Of a DNA stretch of 64,000 bases, positions 20,120 to 29,413 are shown in pieces. Position numbers and translations under genes: made by a program. The DNA comes from Methylocystis silviterrae (GTDB lineage Bacteria > Pseudomonadota > Alphaproteobacteria > Rhizobiales > Beijerinckiaceae): the NCBI RefSeq assembly GCF_013350005.1, contig NZ_JABVWW010000001.1, positions 186,001 to 250,000 on the forward strand, read 5' to 3'. Under the pieces are notes generated by a model, which saw only the letters and a program-made list of their open reading frames with translations, ran no database searches and had not been told where the DNA came from. How positions within the stretch are numbered: the first letter of the stretch is position 1; the number at the start of each line of letters is the position of its first letter.

Positions 20120-22525
20120 TTAGTAGAGGCCGCCGGTGCCGCTGCCGACCTGCTGATCCACGTCATGCGGCGTATCGAGCTGACGCGGGCCGCCGCCGCC
20201 GGAGTAGGAGTCGGGCGGCGCCGTCCCCGGCTTGAAGGCTTCGAGAATCGTGCCTGCTCCCGACGAACGCAGCCCGGAATGCGCGTCGACGGAAATGAGC
20301 TTGATCCCCGGCGGCACGCGGAACGGCGTATCGGGCTTGTCCTTCAGAGCCACGGTCATGAAGTCGCGGAAGATCGGCGCGGCGAACTGCGCGGCCTGGG
20401 CGTGGCTGCCGAGCGAGCGCGGCCGATCGTAGCCGATGAAGACGCCGACCGCGAGATCGGGCGAAAAGCCGATGAACCAGAGATCTTTCGCGTCGTTCGT
20501 CGTGCCGGTCTTGCCGGCAAGGTGCTTGCCGACCGATCTGATCGAGACGCCGGTGCCGCGCTGGATCACGCCTTCCATGATCGAGGTGATCTGATAGGCG
20601 GTCAGCGGATCGAGCACCTGCTCGCGTTTGTCGATGAGTTTCGGTTCGAGCTGGTTCTCCCACTTGGCGGAGTCGCAGCCGATGCATTGACGTTCGTCAT
20701 GTCGGTAGAGCGTCTTGCCCCAGCGATCCTGAATGCGGTCGATCAGCGTGGGCTTGATGCGCTTGCCGCCATTGGCCAGCATTGAATAGCCGGTGACCAT
20801 GCGGAGCAGCGTCGTTTCGCCGGCGCCGAGCGCCATGGAGAGATAGGGCGTCATCTCGTCGTAGACGCCGAAGCGCTTGGCGTATTCGGCGATGAGCGGC
20901 ATGCCGACGTCTTTCGCCAGACGCACCGTCATCATGTTCTTAGAATGCTCGATTCCATAGCGTAGCGGATGGGCGCCGGTGCCGTGGCCGCCTTCGAAAT
21001 TCTCCGGCGTCCAATAGGTGCCGTCCGCCTGCTGGATGGAAATCGGCTCGTCGAGGATGGACGACGACGGCGTATAGCCATTGTCGAGCGCCGTCGCATA
21101 GACGAAGGGCTTGAACGAGGAGCCGGGCTGGCGCAACGCCTGAGTCGCGCGATTGAATGACGACTGGTCGAAGGAAAAGCCGCCGACCATGGAGAAGACG
21201 CGGCCCGTATGCGGGTCCATGGTCACCATCGCGCCGGAGATGTCGGGGATCTGGCGCAGACGATATTGGCCGGCGCGTCCCGCGAGCGGCTCGACGTAGA
21301 TCACGTCGCCCGTCGTCAAAGCGGTTCGCGGCGTGCGGCCGCTCCAGCGCATGCCTTCGGCCGGTAGAAGGCCGGTCTCGCGTTCGCGCGCCACTTCGCC
21401 GGATTTCTCGCGTCCCGGCTGAAGACCGATGCGCGCGGCGTCGCCGGTCACATCGAGCACGACGGCGAGGCGCCACGGCTTGACGTCGCCAAGCGCCGGA
21501 ATAGCGGAGAGCGTCACGCCCCAGTCGGAGGAGATATCGATGTGGTTCATCGCGCCGCGGAAGCCATGCGCCTCGTCGAAGCGAACGAGGCCGTCGGCCA
21601 GCGCCTTTCGCGTCCAGGCCTGCATCTTCGGGTCGAGCGTCGTGCGAACCGAAAGGCCGCCCTCGTAGAGCTTCTTCTCGCTTTGTTGCTCCAGCAGCTG
21701 ACGCCGCACTTCCTCGGCGAAATAGCCGGCGACATAGGTGTTGGGCGAGAGAACGCGAGGATTGACGCCGAGCGGCTCCGCCTTCGCCTTCGCGCCTTCG
21801 TCCGCGGTGACATAGTCATCGGCGATCAGTCGATCGATCACGTAGTTGCGGCGTTCGATGGCGCGCTCGCGGTTCTGGAACGGATTGTAATTGCTCGGCG
21901 CCTTTGGAAGCGCCGCCAGATAGGCCGCTTCTGCGAGCGTGAGTTCATTGACCGATTTGTTGAAATAATTGAGCGCGGCGGCGGCGACCCCGTAGTTTCC
22001 AAGGCCGAGATAGATCTCGTTGAGATAAAGCTCGAGAATCTTGTCCTTGGGATAGGCGGCTTCGATGCGGAAGGCGACGAGCGCTTCGCGAATCTTGCGT
22101 TCGATCGAGCGCTCGTTGCCGACGAGGAAGTTTTTGGCGACCTGCTGCGTGATGGTCGAGGCGCCTTGCACATGGCGGCCGCCCTGGGCGAGCACCGTCA
22201 CGGCGCGCATCACGCCTTCCGGGTCGACGCCGACGTGGTTGTAGAAGTTCTTGTCCTCGGCGGAGATGAACGCCTGCTTCACCAGTTGCGGAATGGCGGA
22301 GCTCGGCAGGAACAGGCGGCGTTCATGCGAATATTCGGCGAGGATCGAGCCGTCGCCGGCGTGCAACCGCGTCGTCACTGGCGGCTCGTAGTCGTGCAGC
22401 TGGGCCGTGTCGGGCAGATCCTTGGAAAAATAATAGATCAGCCCGGACCCGGCGATCGCTCCGATGAGGAAGACGATCGTCGCGGTCGCGAAGACGAAGC
22501 CCAAAAACCTTGCGAGCATTCGCAT
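20120..22525 (-). CDS. mrcA: Penicillin-binding protein 1A (bifunctional transglycosylase/transpeptidase)
   Basis: PBP1A polymerises lipid II and cross-links peptidoglycan in the periplasm, anchored by one N-terminal membrane span (about residues 8-32). The 801-residue protein has a GT51 domain with the catalytic Glu in SAEDKNFYNHVGVD (E90) and QGASTITQQVAKN. The transpeptidase domain has SSFK (S469, K472), SKN (in EHSKNMMTV) and KTGTT. The C-terminal tail is Pro/Gly-rich (SYSGGGGPRQLD). amiC lies upstream on the same strand with a 377-bp gap. That gap (22526-22902) probably holds the mrcA promoter; I see no gene in it. Confidence 0.95.
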   Translation of the reverse strand: MRMLARFLGFVFATATIVFLIGAIAGSGLIYYFSKDLPDTAQLHDYEPPVTTRLHAGDGSILAEYSHERRLFLPSSAIPQLVKQAFISAEDKNFYNHVGVDPEGVMRAVTVLAQGGRHVQGASTITQQVAKNFLVGNERSIERKIREALVAFRIEAAYPKDKILELYLNEIYLGLGNYGVAAAALNYFNKSVNELTLAEAAYLAALPKAPSNYNPFQNRERAIERRNYVIDRLIADDYVTADEGAKAKAEPLGVNPRVLSPNTYVAGYFAEEVRRQLLEQQSEKKLYEGGLSVRTTLDPKMQAWTRKALADGLVRFDEAHGFRGAMNHIDISSDWGVTLSAIPALGDVKPWRLAVVLDVTGDAARIGLQPGREKSGEVARERETGLLPAEGMRWSGRTPRTALTTGDVIYVEPLAGRAGQYRLRQIPDISGAMVTMDPHTGRVFSMVGGFSFDQSSFNRATQALRQPGSSFKPFVYATALDNGYTPSSSILDEPISIQQADGTYWTPENFEGGHGTGAHPLRYGIEHSKNMMTVRLAKDVGMPLIAEYAKRFGVYDEMTPYLSMALGAGETTLLRMVTGYSMLANGGKRIKPTLIDRIQDRWGKTLYRHDERQCIGCDSAKWENQLEPKLIDKREQVLDPLTAYQITSIMEGVIQRGTGVSIRSVGKHLAGKTGTTNDAKDLWFIGFSPDLAVGVFIGYDRPRSLGSHAQAAQFAAPIFRDFMTVALKDKPDTPFRVPPGIKLISVDAHSGLRSSGAGTILEAFKPGTAPPDSYSGGGGPRQLDTPHDVDQQVGSGTGGLY

Positions 22526-22902
22526 GAAATATCACCCTTAGAGCGGCCGGCGGCTGGCGTCGGCTATTGTTTCTAATGCCAAAGTCCGTTGCGCGACGGC
22601 GGTCGCCTGAGCCTGGCCGGCGCGCGAGGGCGTCGTTCAGCTCAGATATAGTGAGCGATCGCACGTTCTGGGGTCATTTTCTTTAACAACGCCCGTTTTG
22701 GATCATTCCACCGTTCGGCGAATTCCCGGCGCCGGTTCCCGGCGCGTTTGACGGCGATCGTCGCCGGTCACGAATTGCCGCGACGCGAGAAGCGCCTATC
22801 CGCAAGTATGTGACGCCGCGTCTGCGTTTCTCGTGCTTCGGCGGCTGCGACGCGCGGGCGATCGTGCGTCGCGACTGTCTTCATGTGCCGTGATTTTGTG
22901 TT
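22526..22902. other. Gene-free interval between amiC and mrcA
   Basis: About 377 bp with no convincing open frame or RNA gene. Contains several GC-rich inverted pieces (for example GGCGCCGG/CCGGCGCG near 22730-22745) but no terminator with a T-run that I trust. It should hold the mrcA promoter. Confidence 0.35.
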
Positions 22903-24174
22903 TTATTGTGGGCGCGCCGCGCCCGAGGGCGCTTCGGCGGGGGCCCGCGCTTCACGGCTCCGTGCACTGATAAAGGCGTCAACAGCTTCGGCGGTTTTCT
23001 GCGCGGCGCGCTCGCGCCAGTCCTGGGACGTCAGCCGGGATAGATCCTTCTCGCTCGAGAGATACCCGAGTTCGAGCAGCACGGAGGGAACGTCGAAGGC
23101 TTTGAGCACAACGAAACCGGCCGAGCGGCTCGGATTTTTATTCAGCGCCCCGACTTCCCTCCAAAATGAGATCAGCGAATGCGAAAACTGGCGACTGTAG
23201 GCGCGGGTCTCGCGCCGCGTGAGTTCGAACAATATGTCGCCGACCTCTTCGGCGTCCGCCTTGCTTTCAAGGCCGGCGGCCTGATCCGCGAGATTTTCCT
23301 TCTCCGCCATCCGCGCCGCTTCGGCGTCCGAGGCGCGCTCGGAGACGGTATACACGGTCGCGCCCTCGACGCGGGACGCGGCGAGCGTGTCGGCATGAAT
23401 TGAGACAAACAGGGAAGCATTGTTTTCGCGAGCGATTCGCACCCGCTCGGCAAGCGGGAGAAACATGTCGTGGTCGCGGGTCAAAAGCACGCGGGCGCGG
23501 CCGGTTTCCTGGATTTTGTCCCGCAGCGCGCGCGCGAACTCGAGCACGACGTCCTTTTCCATTTCGCCGTGCTTGGAGGTCGCGCCCATATCGACGCCGC
23601 CATGGCCCGGATCGATGACCACCATGGGCTTGTCCGTTGGCGCTTTGGCGGCCGTCGCTGGCAGTTTCGGCGGCTCTGCGGGCTGCAGGCGCGCCTGTTC
23701 GGCGACAGTCGCGGCGAAATGCCCGGCGCTGGTCGGGGCGAGCTCGATGACGAGCCGCGGTCCCCCCGCCGCCGCCTCACTGTCCGCCTTGAGAATTTTG
23801 GCGGGCGCCGCGAGATCAATCACGACGCGCGAGCGTCCCGGCGCGAAGATGCCATAACGGTATGATTTTATGAGCTTGTCGCCTGGAGACAGGCCGGCGT
23901 TCGCCTCCATGCGGAAGAGCACTTCGGGCAAATCGACGATGATGCGCGGCGGGTTCGCCACAGAATGCGCGGTCACCGGCGGCAGGCCGGTGAGATCGAA
24001 GAGGAGGCGGGAACGATCGGGGAGCGCCTCAATGCGGGCGGTCAGCGCAGAGATTTCCTTCTGCGGATCCTCGGCCGCGGCGGGCCGCGCGAACCCGCCC
24101 AGAGTCGCGAGGAGCGCAGCCGCCATGGCGATGAACGGTGGCGGCGTCCCTGCGCGCAAAGCTGTCCTCCTCAT
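22903..24174 (-). CDS. amiC: N-acetylmuramoyl-L-alanine amidase (AmiC type)
   Basis: A periplasmic zinc amidase that cleaves the amide between MurNAc and L-alanine, used for daughter-cell separation. The 423-residue precursor has an N-terminal export signal (about 1-34, ending AAAE), an AMIN peptidoglycan/septum-targeting domain (about 50-165, RLLFDLTGLPP to RLVIELAPTSAG) and a C-terminal Amidase_3 domain with metal ligands in DPGHGGVDMGA, ENNASLFVSIHAD and SVLLELGYLSS. The family order rne (divergent), amiC, mrcA is one I recognise from related genomes. Start at 24174 fits the signal peptide. Confidence 0.92.
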   Translation of the reverse strand: MRRTALRAGTPPPFIAMAAALLATLGGFARPAAAEDPQKEISALTARIEALPDRSRLLFDLTGLPPVTAHSVANPPRIIVDLPEVLFRMEANAGLSPGDKLIKSYRYGIFAPGRSRVVIDLAAPAKILKADSEAAAGGPRLVIELAPTSAGHFAATVAEQARLQPAEPPKLPATAAKAPTDKPMVVIDPGHGGVDMGATSKHGEMEKDVVLEFARALRDKIQETGRARVLLTRDHDMFLPLAERVRIARENNASLFVSIHADTLAASRVEGATVYTVSERASDAEAARMAEKENLADQAAGLESKADAEEVGDILFELTRRETRAYSRQFSHSLISFWREVGALNKNPSRSAGFVVLKAFDVPSVLLELGYLSSEKDLSRLTSQDWRERAAQKTAEAVDAFISARSREARAPAEAPSGAARPQ

Positions 24175-24821
24175 GTTCGTCTCTAGATTCGCGCGGCGCT
24201 TCGATCCGGCAATCGTCGATTTTGGAGGAGCGCCGTTAACGTATCGTTAGCTTATCTGAAAGCCGTCAGCTCCGGGATCTTTCTCCACGAATTTTTCGGT
24301 GAATAGCCGAGCCGGCGCTTGCGCCGGCCTACGTCGACCGATATGTAAGGAGACAGCTGCGAATTCTGCGGCGCGATATTCTCCGCGATATGCGGCCGTC
24401 AAGTCGAGCCAACAGAATTTCGGACAGTTGCTTTCCGTTACGCCGCCCCGTGCAGGTCGTGACGTTTGGTCGCCGCCACGTGGCGGCGCGAAAGGTTTTT
24501 TGACGATCTCATGGCCAGGACCGTGATAGGCGCGAGAGCAGGCGATTCCTCCGTGTGGCATGTCCTCGCGGCAGGGCGCAGCTTCGCTAAAAACATGGGC
24601 TCTTGGCTCGTTCGTCATCTCATGGGGACGAGGCGCGATGCGCTTTGTCCCGCCGGCTCGCAAGCCGGCAAGCGTATCGCAGGCCTCAGGCCTGTCTCCC
24701 TAATCCTCACAAGAAGCGTTCGCGCCGTCAGGATGCGCCAAAGAGCGGTCGCCGAGTCCATTCCAGGACTCAGGCTTGCCCCGTCGGCGTTATTGCGCGC
24801 CACGCCGCAGAAGAGTCCCCC
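24175..24821 (+). promoter_or_regulatory. Long structured rne leader region
   Basis: About 650 bp without a supported gene ahead of rne. Perfect or near-perfect hairpins line up on the plus strand: GCCGGCGC/GCGCCGGC (24311-24328), CGCCGCCA/TGGCGGCG (24471-24488) followed by a T6 run at 24496-24501, GCCGGCT/AGCCGGC (24652-24669) and CAGGCCT/AGGCCTG (24680-24694). RNase E mRNAs are known to carry long leaders through which the enzyme limits its own synthesis. That this leader does so, and that the hairpin plus T-run is an attenuator, is inference. Confidence 0.5.
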
Positions 24822-27806
24822 ATGGCTAACAAGATGCTCATCGACGCCTCCCACCCGGAGGAGACCCGCGTAGTCGTTCTACGTGGAAACCGCGTTCAGG
24901 AATTCGATTTCGAGGCTGCCGACAAAAAACCGCTACGCGGCAACATTTATCTCGCGAAGGTCACGCGGGTTGAGCCGTCCCTTCAGGCCGCCTTCGTCGA
25001 CTATGGCGGAAACCGTCACGGCTTTCTGGCCTTCGCGGAAATTCACCCTGACTACTATCAAATCCCCGTCGCCGATCGACAGGCGCTGCTCGACGAGGAG
25101 AGTCGCGCACATCAGCAGGCCGACGAGGAAGAGCGCGTTCCGCACGGTCGCGGGCGCCGTTCGCGCCGCCGCCAACACGAGGGCGCCGAGAAGCGCGCGA
25201 GCGCCGATGAGGCTGTGACGAGCGAACTCATCGAGGATTTGGGCGCTTCGCCCGTCGTCATTGAGGATCAGGCCGAAACAGGCTTCGCCGAATCGGCTGA
25301 GGAACGGTCTGAATCCGCGCCGGAATTCGCGCCCCAGGCTGGGGCGCAAGAACGTCTTGAAGCTCCGCCAGCGGCCGTCGAGACCGAAGCGCGTGGTCGA
25401 GACGTCGGGGCGCAGGAGCCTGACGCAGGGAAGCCTGACTCCGCCGAGGGTCGGTCAGAGCGCACGGACATCGAGGCCGAGGCGGGCGATCAGGCGATCG
25501 CTGCGGCGCAGCATGAGCAGATTTCCATCGATCCCGCCGGCTTCGGTTCGGTCGAAACCGGCGAGGCGGAGGAGTTTGCCCTCCAGGGGCCAGAGCCTGA
25601 CCACGAACTGAAAGCGCGCCGACAGGACGAGCGTGACGAGGCGCGTGAACGCGCCCGCGAAGATTCGGAAGACGAAACGGCTGAGGTCAACGCCCGCGTC
25701 GACGCCCCGGTTGAGGAGCACGACGAGGAAGAGCATGACGACGAGGACGATCACGTCGAGCACATCGGCGGGGACGCGATGGACGAAGCGCCCTATCGCG
25801 CGCCGCGCGCCCGTCGCCAGTACAAGATTCAAGAGGTCATCAAGCGCCGCCAGGTGCTGCTCGTTCAGGTCGTCAAGGAAGAGCGCGGCAACAAGGGCGC
25901 CGCGCTCACGACCTATCTTTCGCTTGCCGGCCGTTATTCCGTGCTCATGCCCAATACCGCGCGGGGCGGGGGCATTTCGCGCAAGATCACGGACGGCGCG
26001 GACCGCAAGCGGTTGAAAGAGATCGTGCATGATCTCGAGGTGCCGGAGGGGATGGGCGTCATCCTTCGAACGGCCGGCGCGACGCGGACCAAGCAGGAGG
26101 TCAAGCGCGATTTCGAATATCTGCTGCGGCTGTGGGAGAGCGTGCGCGAATTGACGCTGCGCTCCGCGGCGCCGACCCTCGTCTATGAGGAAGGCTCACT
26201 CATCAAGCGCGCCATTCGCGATCTTTATGGGCGCGACGTCGAGGAAGTCGTCGTTTCGGGCGAAGACGCCTATCGCGAGGCCAAAGACTTCATGCGCATG
26301 CTGATGCCGAGCCACGCGAAAAACGTGCGCCTGCATCGCGAGCCCTTTCCGATCTTCGCCGAAAGCGGCGTCGAGGCCCAACTCGACGCGATGTTCTCCA
26401 ACCATGTCACGCTGAAATCCGGCGGCTATCTGGTCATCAACCAGACCGAGGCGCTGGTCGCGATCGACGTGAACTCGGGACGTTCGACGCGCGAGCACAA
26501 TATCGAGGACACGGCGCTTCGCACCAATCTCGAAGCCGCGGACGAAGTCGCGCGGCAATTGCGACTGCGCGATCTCGCCGGGCTGATCGTCGTCGACTTC
26601 ATCGACATGGAGGAGAGCCGCAACAATCGCGCTGTTGAGCGACGCCTCAAGGACGCGTTGAAAAACGACCGCGCCCGCATTCAGGTCGGCCGCATCTCGC
26701 ATTTCGGCTTGCTCGAAATGTCGCGTCAGCGCATCCGCGCCGGCGTCGTCGAGGGCTCGACGGTGCCATGTCCGCACTGCATCGGCGCCGGTCACGTGCG
26801 CTCCACCGCCTCCGTTGCGTTGCATGTGCTGCGCGTGCTGGAAGAGGCGCTGGTCAAGAGCGCCGCGCATGACGTCACGCTGCGCACCCGCGCGGTGGTG
26901 GCGCTCTACATTCTCAACCAGAAGCGCGCCCATCTGCAGGAGCTGGAGCGCCGCTTCGGCGTCCATATCACGGTCGCCGCCGACGATACGCTGACGGGCG
27001 CGACCTATCATGCGCTTGAGCGCGGAGAACTTGCGACCGGGCCGCGCGTTTCGCAGCGCGACGCGCCTTTGCGCGTCGATTCGGTGCTCGCCGAACCTCT
27101 TGTTGAGGAAGAGGCGCCGGAAGTCTTGATCGCTGGCGAAATTGTCGAGGCGGAAGAGGAAGCCGTCGAGTCGAACGGCGATCAGCGTGACGAGAACGGC
27201 GAACGATCGCGCTTGGGCGCGGATGAAGACGCGTCACGCGGCCGTCGTCGTCGTCGTCGCCGAGGCCGTGGCGGCGGCGCACAGGGCGGCGAACTCCTGG
27301 CGCCTGGCGCCGAGCAGCCGTCCGATGAAGGCCTTGCGCTCATGGCGGCGATTGAGGGCGCGCCGGCGCCCGCCGAGGATCGGCCTGACCGCCGCGTCGG
27401 CCGACGCGGCGGCAATCGTAGTCCAGATCGCGGTCCTGGCCGTTGGCGGCGATCCGCTCCCTTGCCAGAGGAATTCAAAGACCCTTCCGCGGTCTTTGCG
27501 CTCGACGAGGGTGGCGAGGAGACTCGCGCCCTGATCTCCCCGCGTGAGGCGCAGACGCCGGAGTTTCCGGCGCCGTCGCCGGCAAACGGCGCCGAGATTG
27601 CGCCGCCCTCCCAAGAGCGCGCAAGCGAGCCTGTCGCGCAGATCGCTCCATCTCAGGCGGCGCCGACGCCGATGCCGACGCCCGAGCCCGCTCCCCGGCC
27701 GGCCGCCCCGCGCGAGCCCACGGAAGTGGTCATTACGCAAGCGGATCCCGACCGCCCGAAGAAGGGCGGCTGGTGGCAGCGCGTGCGCACGCCTTTCGGC
27801 AGCTAG
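24822..27806 (+). CDS. rne: Ribonuclease E
   Basis: RNase E makes the rate-limiting endonucleolytic cuts in mRNA decay and processes rRNA/tRNA precursors. The 994-residue protein starts MANKMLIDASHPEETRVVVL. As in other alphaproteobacteria the S1 domain is split by a long acidic insertion (about 100-320, rich in E, D, A). Catalytic magnesium-binding aspartates are D549 (VAIDVNSGRST) and D592 (VVDFIDME), 43 residues apart as in E. coli. The zinc-link CPHC is C650/C653. The C-terminal third is basic then proline-rich ([14 protein letters not shown], later PTPMPTPEPAPRP), typical for degradosome scaffolding. The stop shares the CTAG palindrome with the convergent aminotransferase. ATG at 24822 gives the conserved N-terminus. 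Confidence 0.95.
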   Translation: MANKMLIDASHPEETRVVVLRGNRVQEFDFEAADKKPLRGNIYLAKVTRVEPSLQAAFVDYGGNRHGFLAFAEIHPDYYQIPVADRQALLDEESRAHQQADEEERVPHGRGRRSRRRQHEGAEKRASADEAVTSELIEDLGASPVVIEDQAETGFAESAEERSESAPEFAPQAGAQERLEAPPAAVETEARGRDVGAQEPDAGKPDSAEGRSERTDIEAEAGDQAIAAAQHEQISIDPAGFGSVETGEAEEFALQGPEPDHELKARRQDERDEARERAREDSEDETAEVNARVDAPVEEHDEEEHDDEDDHVEHIGGDAMDEAPYRAPRARRQYKIQEVIKRRQVLLVQVVKEERGNKGAALTTYLSLAGRYSVLMPNTARGGGISRKITDGADRKRLKEIVHDLEVPEGMGVILRTAGATRTKQEVKRDFEYLLRLWESVRELTLRSAAPTLVYEEGSLIKRAIRDLYGRDVEEVVVSGEDAYREAKDFMRMLMPSHAKNVRLHREPFPIFAESGVEAQLDAMFSNHVTLKSGGYLVINQTEALVAIDVNSGRSTREHNIEDTALRTNLEAADEVARQLRLRDLAGLIVVDFIDMEESRNNRAVERRLKDALKNDRARIQVGRISHFGLLEMSRQRIRAGVVEGSTVPCPHCIGAGHVRSTASVALHVLRVLEEALVKSAAHDVTLRTRAVVALYILNQKRAHLQELERRFGVHITVAADDTLTGATYHALERGELATGPRVSQRDAPLRVDSVLAEPLVEEEAPEVLIAGEIVEAEEEAVESNGDQRDENGERSRLGADEDASRGRRRRRRRGRGGGAQGGELLAPGAEQPSDEGLALMAAIEGAPAPAEDRPDRRVGRRGGNRSPDRGPGRWRRSAPLPEEFKDPSAVFALDEGGEETRALISPREAQTPEFPAPSPANGAEIAPPSQERASEPVAQIAPSQAAPTPMPTPEPAPRPAAPREPTEVVITQADPDRPKKGGWWQRVRTPFGS

Positions 27807-28969
27807 GGTCGTCGCAGCCAGCCTTCTAGGCGGGCGACGCCCTCGCGCACATCCGCTTCCGGCCCGGCGTAAGAGAGCCGCAGCGTTTTTGCGCCGCGGC
27901 GCGGATCAAAATCGAGGCCTGGCGTCGTCGCGACGCCGGCTTCTTGCAACATCCGCCGACAGAACCCGATCGAATCGTCGGTGAAACGCGAGATGTCGGC
28001 GTAGATGTAAAAAGCGCCGTCGGGCGGCGCGAAATTGTCCAATCCCAATTTGGGAAGGCGGTCCAGTAGAAGCGCCCGGTTTCGCGCATAGGCGGCGCGG
28101 TTCGCCTCCAATTCGTCGCCAGCGTCGAAAGCGGCGAGGGCGGCGCGCTGCGACAAGGTCGGGGCGCAGATCGCCAGCGACTGCTGCAAGCGCTCGAGCG
28201 GACGCATCAATTCGGCCGGCGCGACGAGCCAGCCGAGCCGCCATCCGGTCATCGCGTAATATTTCGAGAAGGAATTGATGACCAGGGCGCGTTGCGAGAA
28301 ACGCAGCGCGGTCTCCGCGCACATCTCATATTCGAGTCCGTGATAGATCTCGTCGGAGACGAGAACGATTTCGGCTTCGTCGCAGAAGGCGCAGATCCGC
28401 GCCAACTCATCGCGCGCAATCATCGCGCCGGTCGGATTGGCCGGGCTCATGAAGAGCGCGCCGTGAAGCTTGCCGCCTCGATGGGCCGATTCGAGCATCG
28501 CCGCAGTGGGCGCAAAGCGCGTCTCGTGGCCGATTTCGAGCAGGACTGGCTCCAAGCCGAGCGCGGAAAGGATGTTCGCATAGGCCGGATAGCCAGGCGC
28601 GGTGACGGCGATCCTTGCTCCCGGATCGAACGCGGCGAGAAAGGCGAGCAGAAAGCCGCCGGATGAGCCTGTCGTGGCGATGACGCGGTCGGGCGTGACG
28701 TCGACGCCATAGCGCTCGCCATAGTGACGCGCGATGCGGGCGCGCAGCGACGCGTCGCCAAGCGCTTCGCCATAGCCGATCGAGCCCTGGCGCAATGACT
28801 CCGTGGCGGCCTCGCGCACGTGGCGCGGCGCGGCGACCCCGGGTTCGCCAAGCTCCAAATGGATGATGCTGCGGCCGGCGCGCTCCAAGGCTTTCGCGTC
28901 GCGCAGCACGTCCATCGCCATGAAGGGCGCGATTTGGGAGCGACGGGATGGGGGTAGGGGTGCGTTCAT
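27803..28969 (-). CDS. Class I/II pyridoxal-phosphate aminotransferase
   Basis: A 388-residue fold-type I aminotransferase. Landmarks: LELGEPGVAAPRHV near the N-terminus, GYGEALGDASLR, the Asn of SPANPTGAMI, the Asp/Tyr of VSDEIYHGL, the PLP lysine in SFSKYYAMTGWRLGW and the C-terminal arginine in LRLSYAG. This is the broad aspartate/alanine/valine-pyruvate-type group; the substrate cannot be fixed from sequence. It is convergent with rne; the two stop codons overlap within CTAG. No operon partner is seen. Confidence 0.9.
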   Translation of the reverse strand: MNAPLPPSRRSQIAPFMAMDVLRDAKALERAGRSIIHLELGEPGVAAPRHVREAATESLRQGSIGYGEALGDASLRARIARHYGERYGVDVTPDRVIATTGSSGGFLLAFLAAFDPGARIAVTAPGYPAYANILSALGLEPVLLEIGHETRFAPTAAMLESAHRGGKLHGALFMSPANPTGAMIARDELARICAFCDEAEIVLVSDEIYHGLEYEMCAETALRFSQRALVINSFSKYYAMTGWRLGWLVAPAELMRPLERLQQSLAICAPTLSQRAALAAFDAGDELEANRAAYARNRALLLDRLPKLGLDNFAPPDGAFYIYADISRFTDDSIGFCRRMLQEAGVATTPGLDFDPRRGAKTLRLSYAGPEADVREGVARLEGWLRRP

Positions 28970-29071
28970 ACGAGCCTTCTATTGCCAATCTCTGTTGTGC
29001 GCACGCTCTCGCCGTCGCGCGCCATATTATCGTGAGCGGCGCGCATCGCGCCGGCCTTTCATGGAGCAGAC

Positions 29072-29413
29072 ATGGCCAGCAGCCATGATTTCCGGCGCAT
29101 CGCAATGTCTCTCGAGGGAACGCGCGAAGCGCCGCATTTCGACAGATCCACATTTAAAGCCGCACGCATCTACGCCACTCTGGCGGCCGACGGACTAACG
29201 GCGAACGTGAAATTCGCGCCCGAAGAGCAGGCGTTCAAATCCATGATGGCGCCGCAGGCGTTTGCGCCCGTCCCCAACGCCTGGGGGCGGCAGGGATGGA
29301 CGACGATTCTGCTCGCAGCGATCGACGTCTCGGAGCTGCGCGACGCGCTGGAAACGGCTTGGCGTCACGCCACAAAGAAAAAGACGGCAAAGAAAAACAA
29401 ATGTACGAATTAA
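29072..29413 (+). CDS. MmcQ/YjbR family protein
   Basis: A 113-residue protein of the MmcQ/YjbR (CyaY-fold, often called DNA-binding) family. The family pattern is visible: FRRIAMSLEGTREAPHFDRSTFK, ARIYATLAADG, VKFAPEEQ and AWGRQGWTTILLAAID, with a lysine-rich C-terminal tail. Function is poorly known. The last 13 bp overlap the start of the MgtC-type membrane protein, so translation of the two is probably coupled. Confidence 0.85.
   Translation: MASSHDFRRIAMSLEGTREAPHFDRSTFKAARIYATLAADGLTANVKFAPEEQAFKSMMAPQAFAPVPNAWGRQGWTTILLAAIDVSELRDALETAWRHATKKKTAKKNKCTN

Noticed and set aside
24299-24526. 75-codon frame in the rne leader
   Set aside because: Crosses two hairpins, has no ribosome-binding site and no family pattern.
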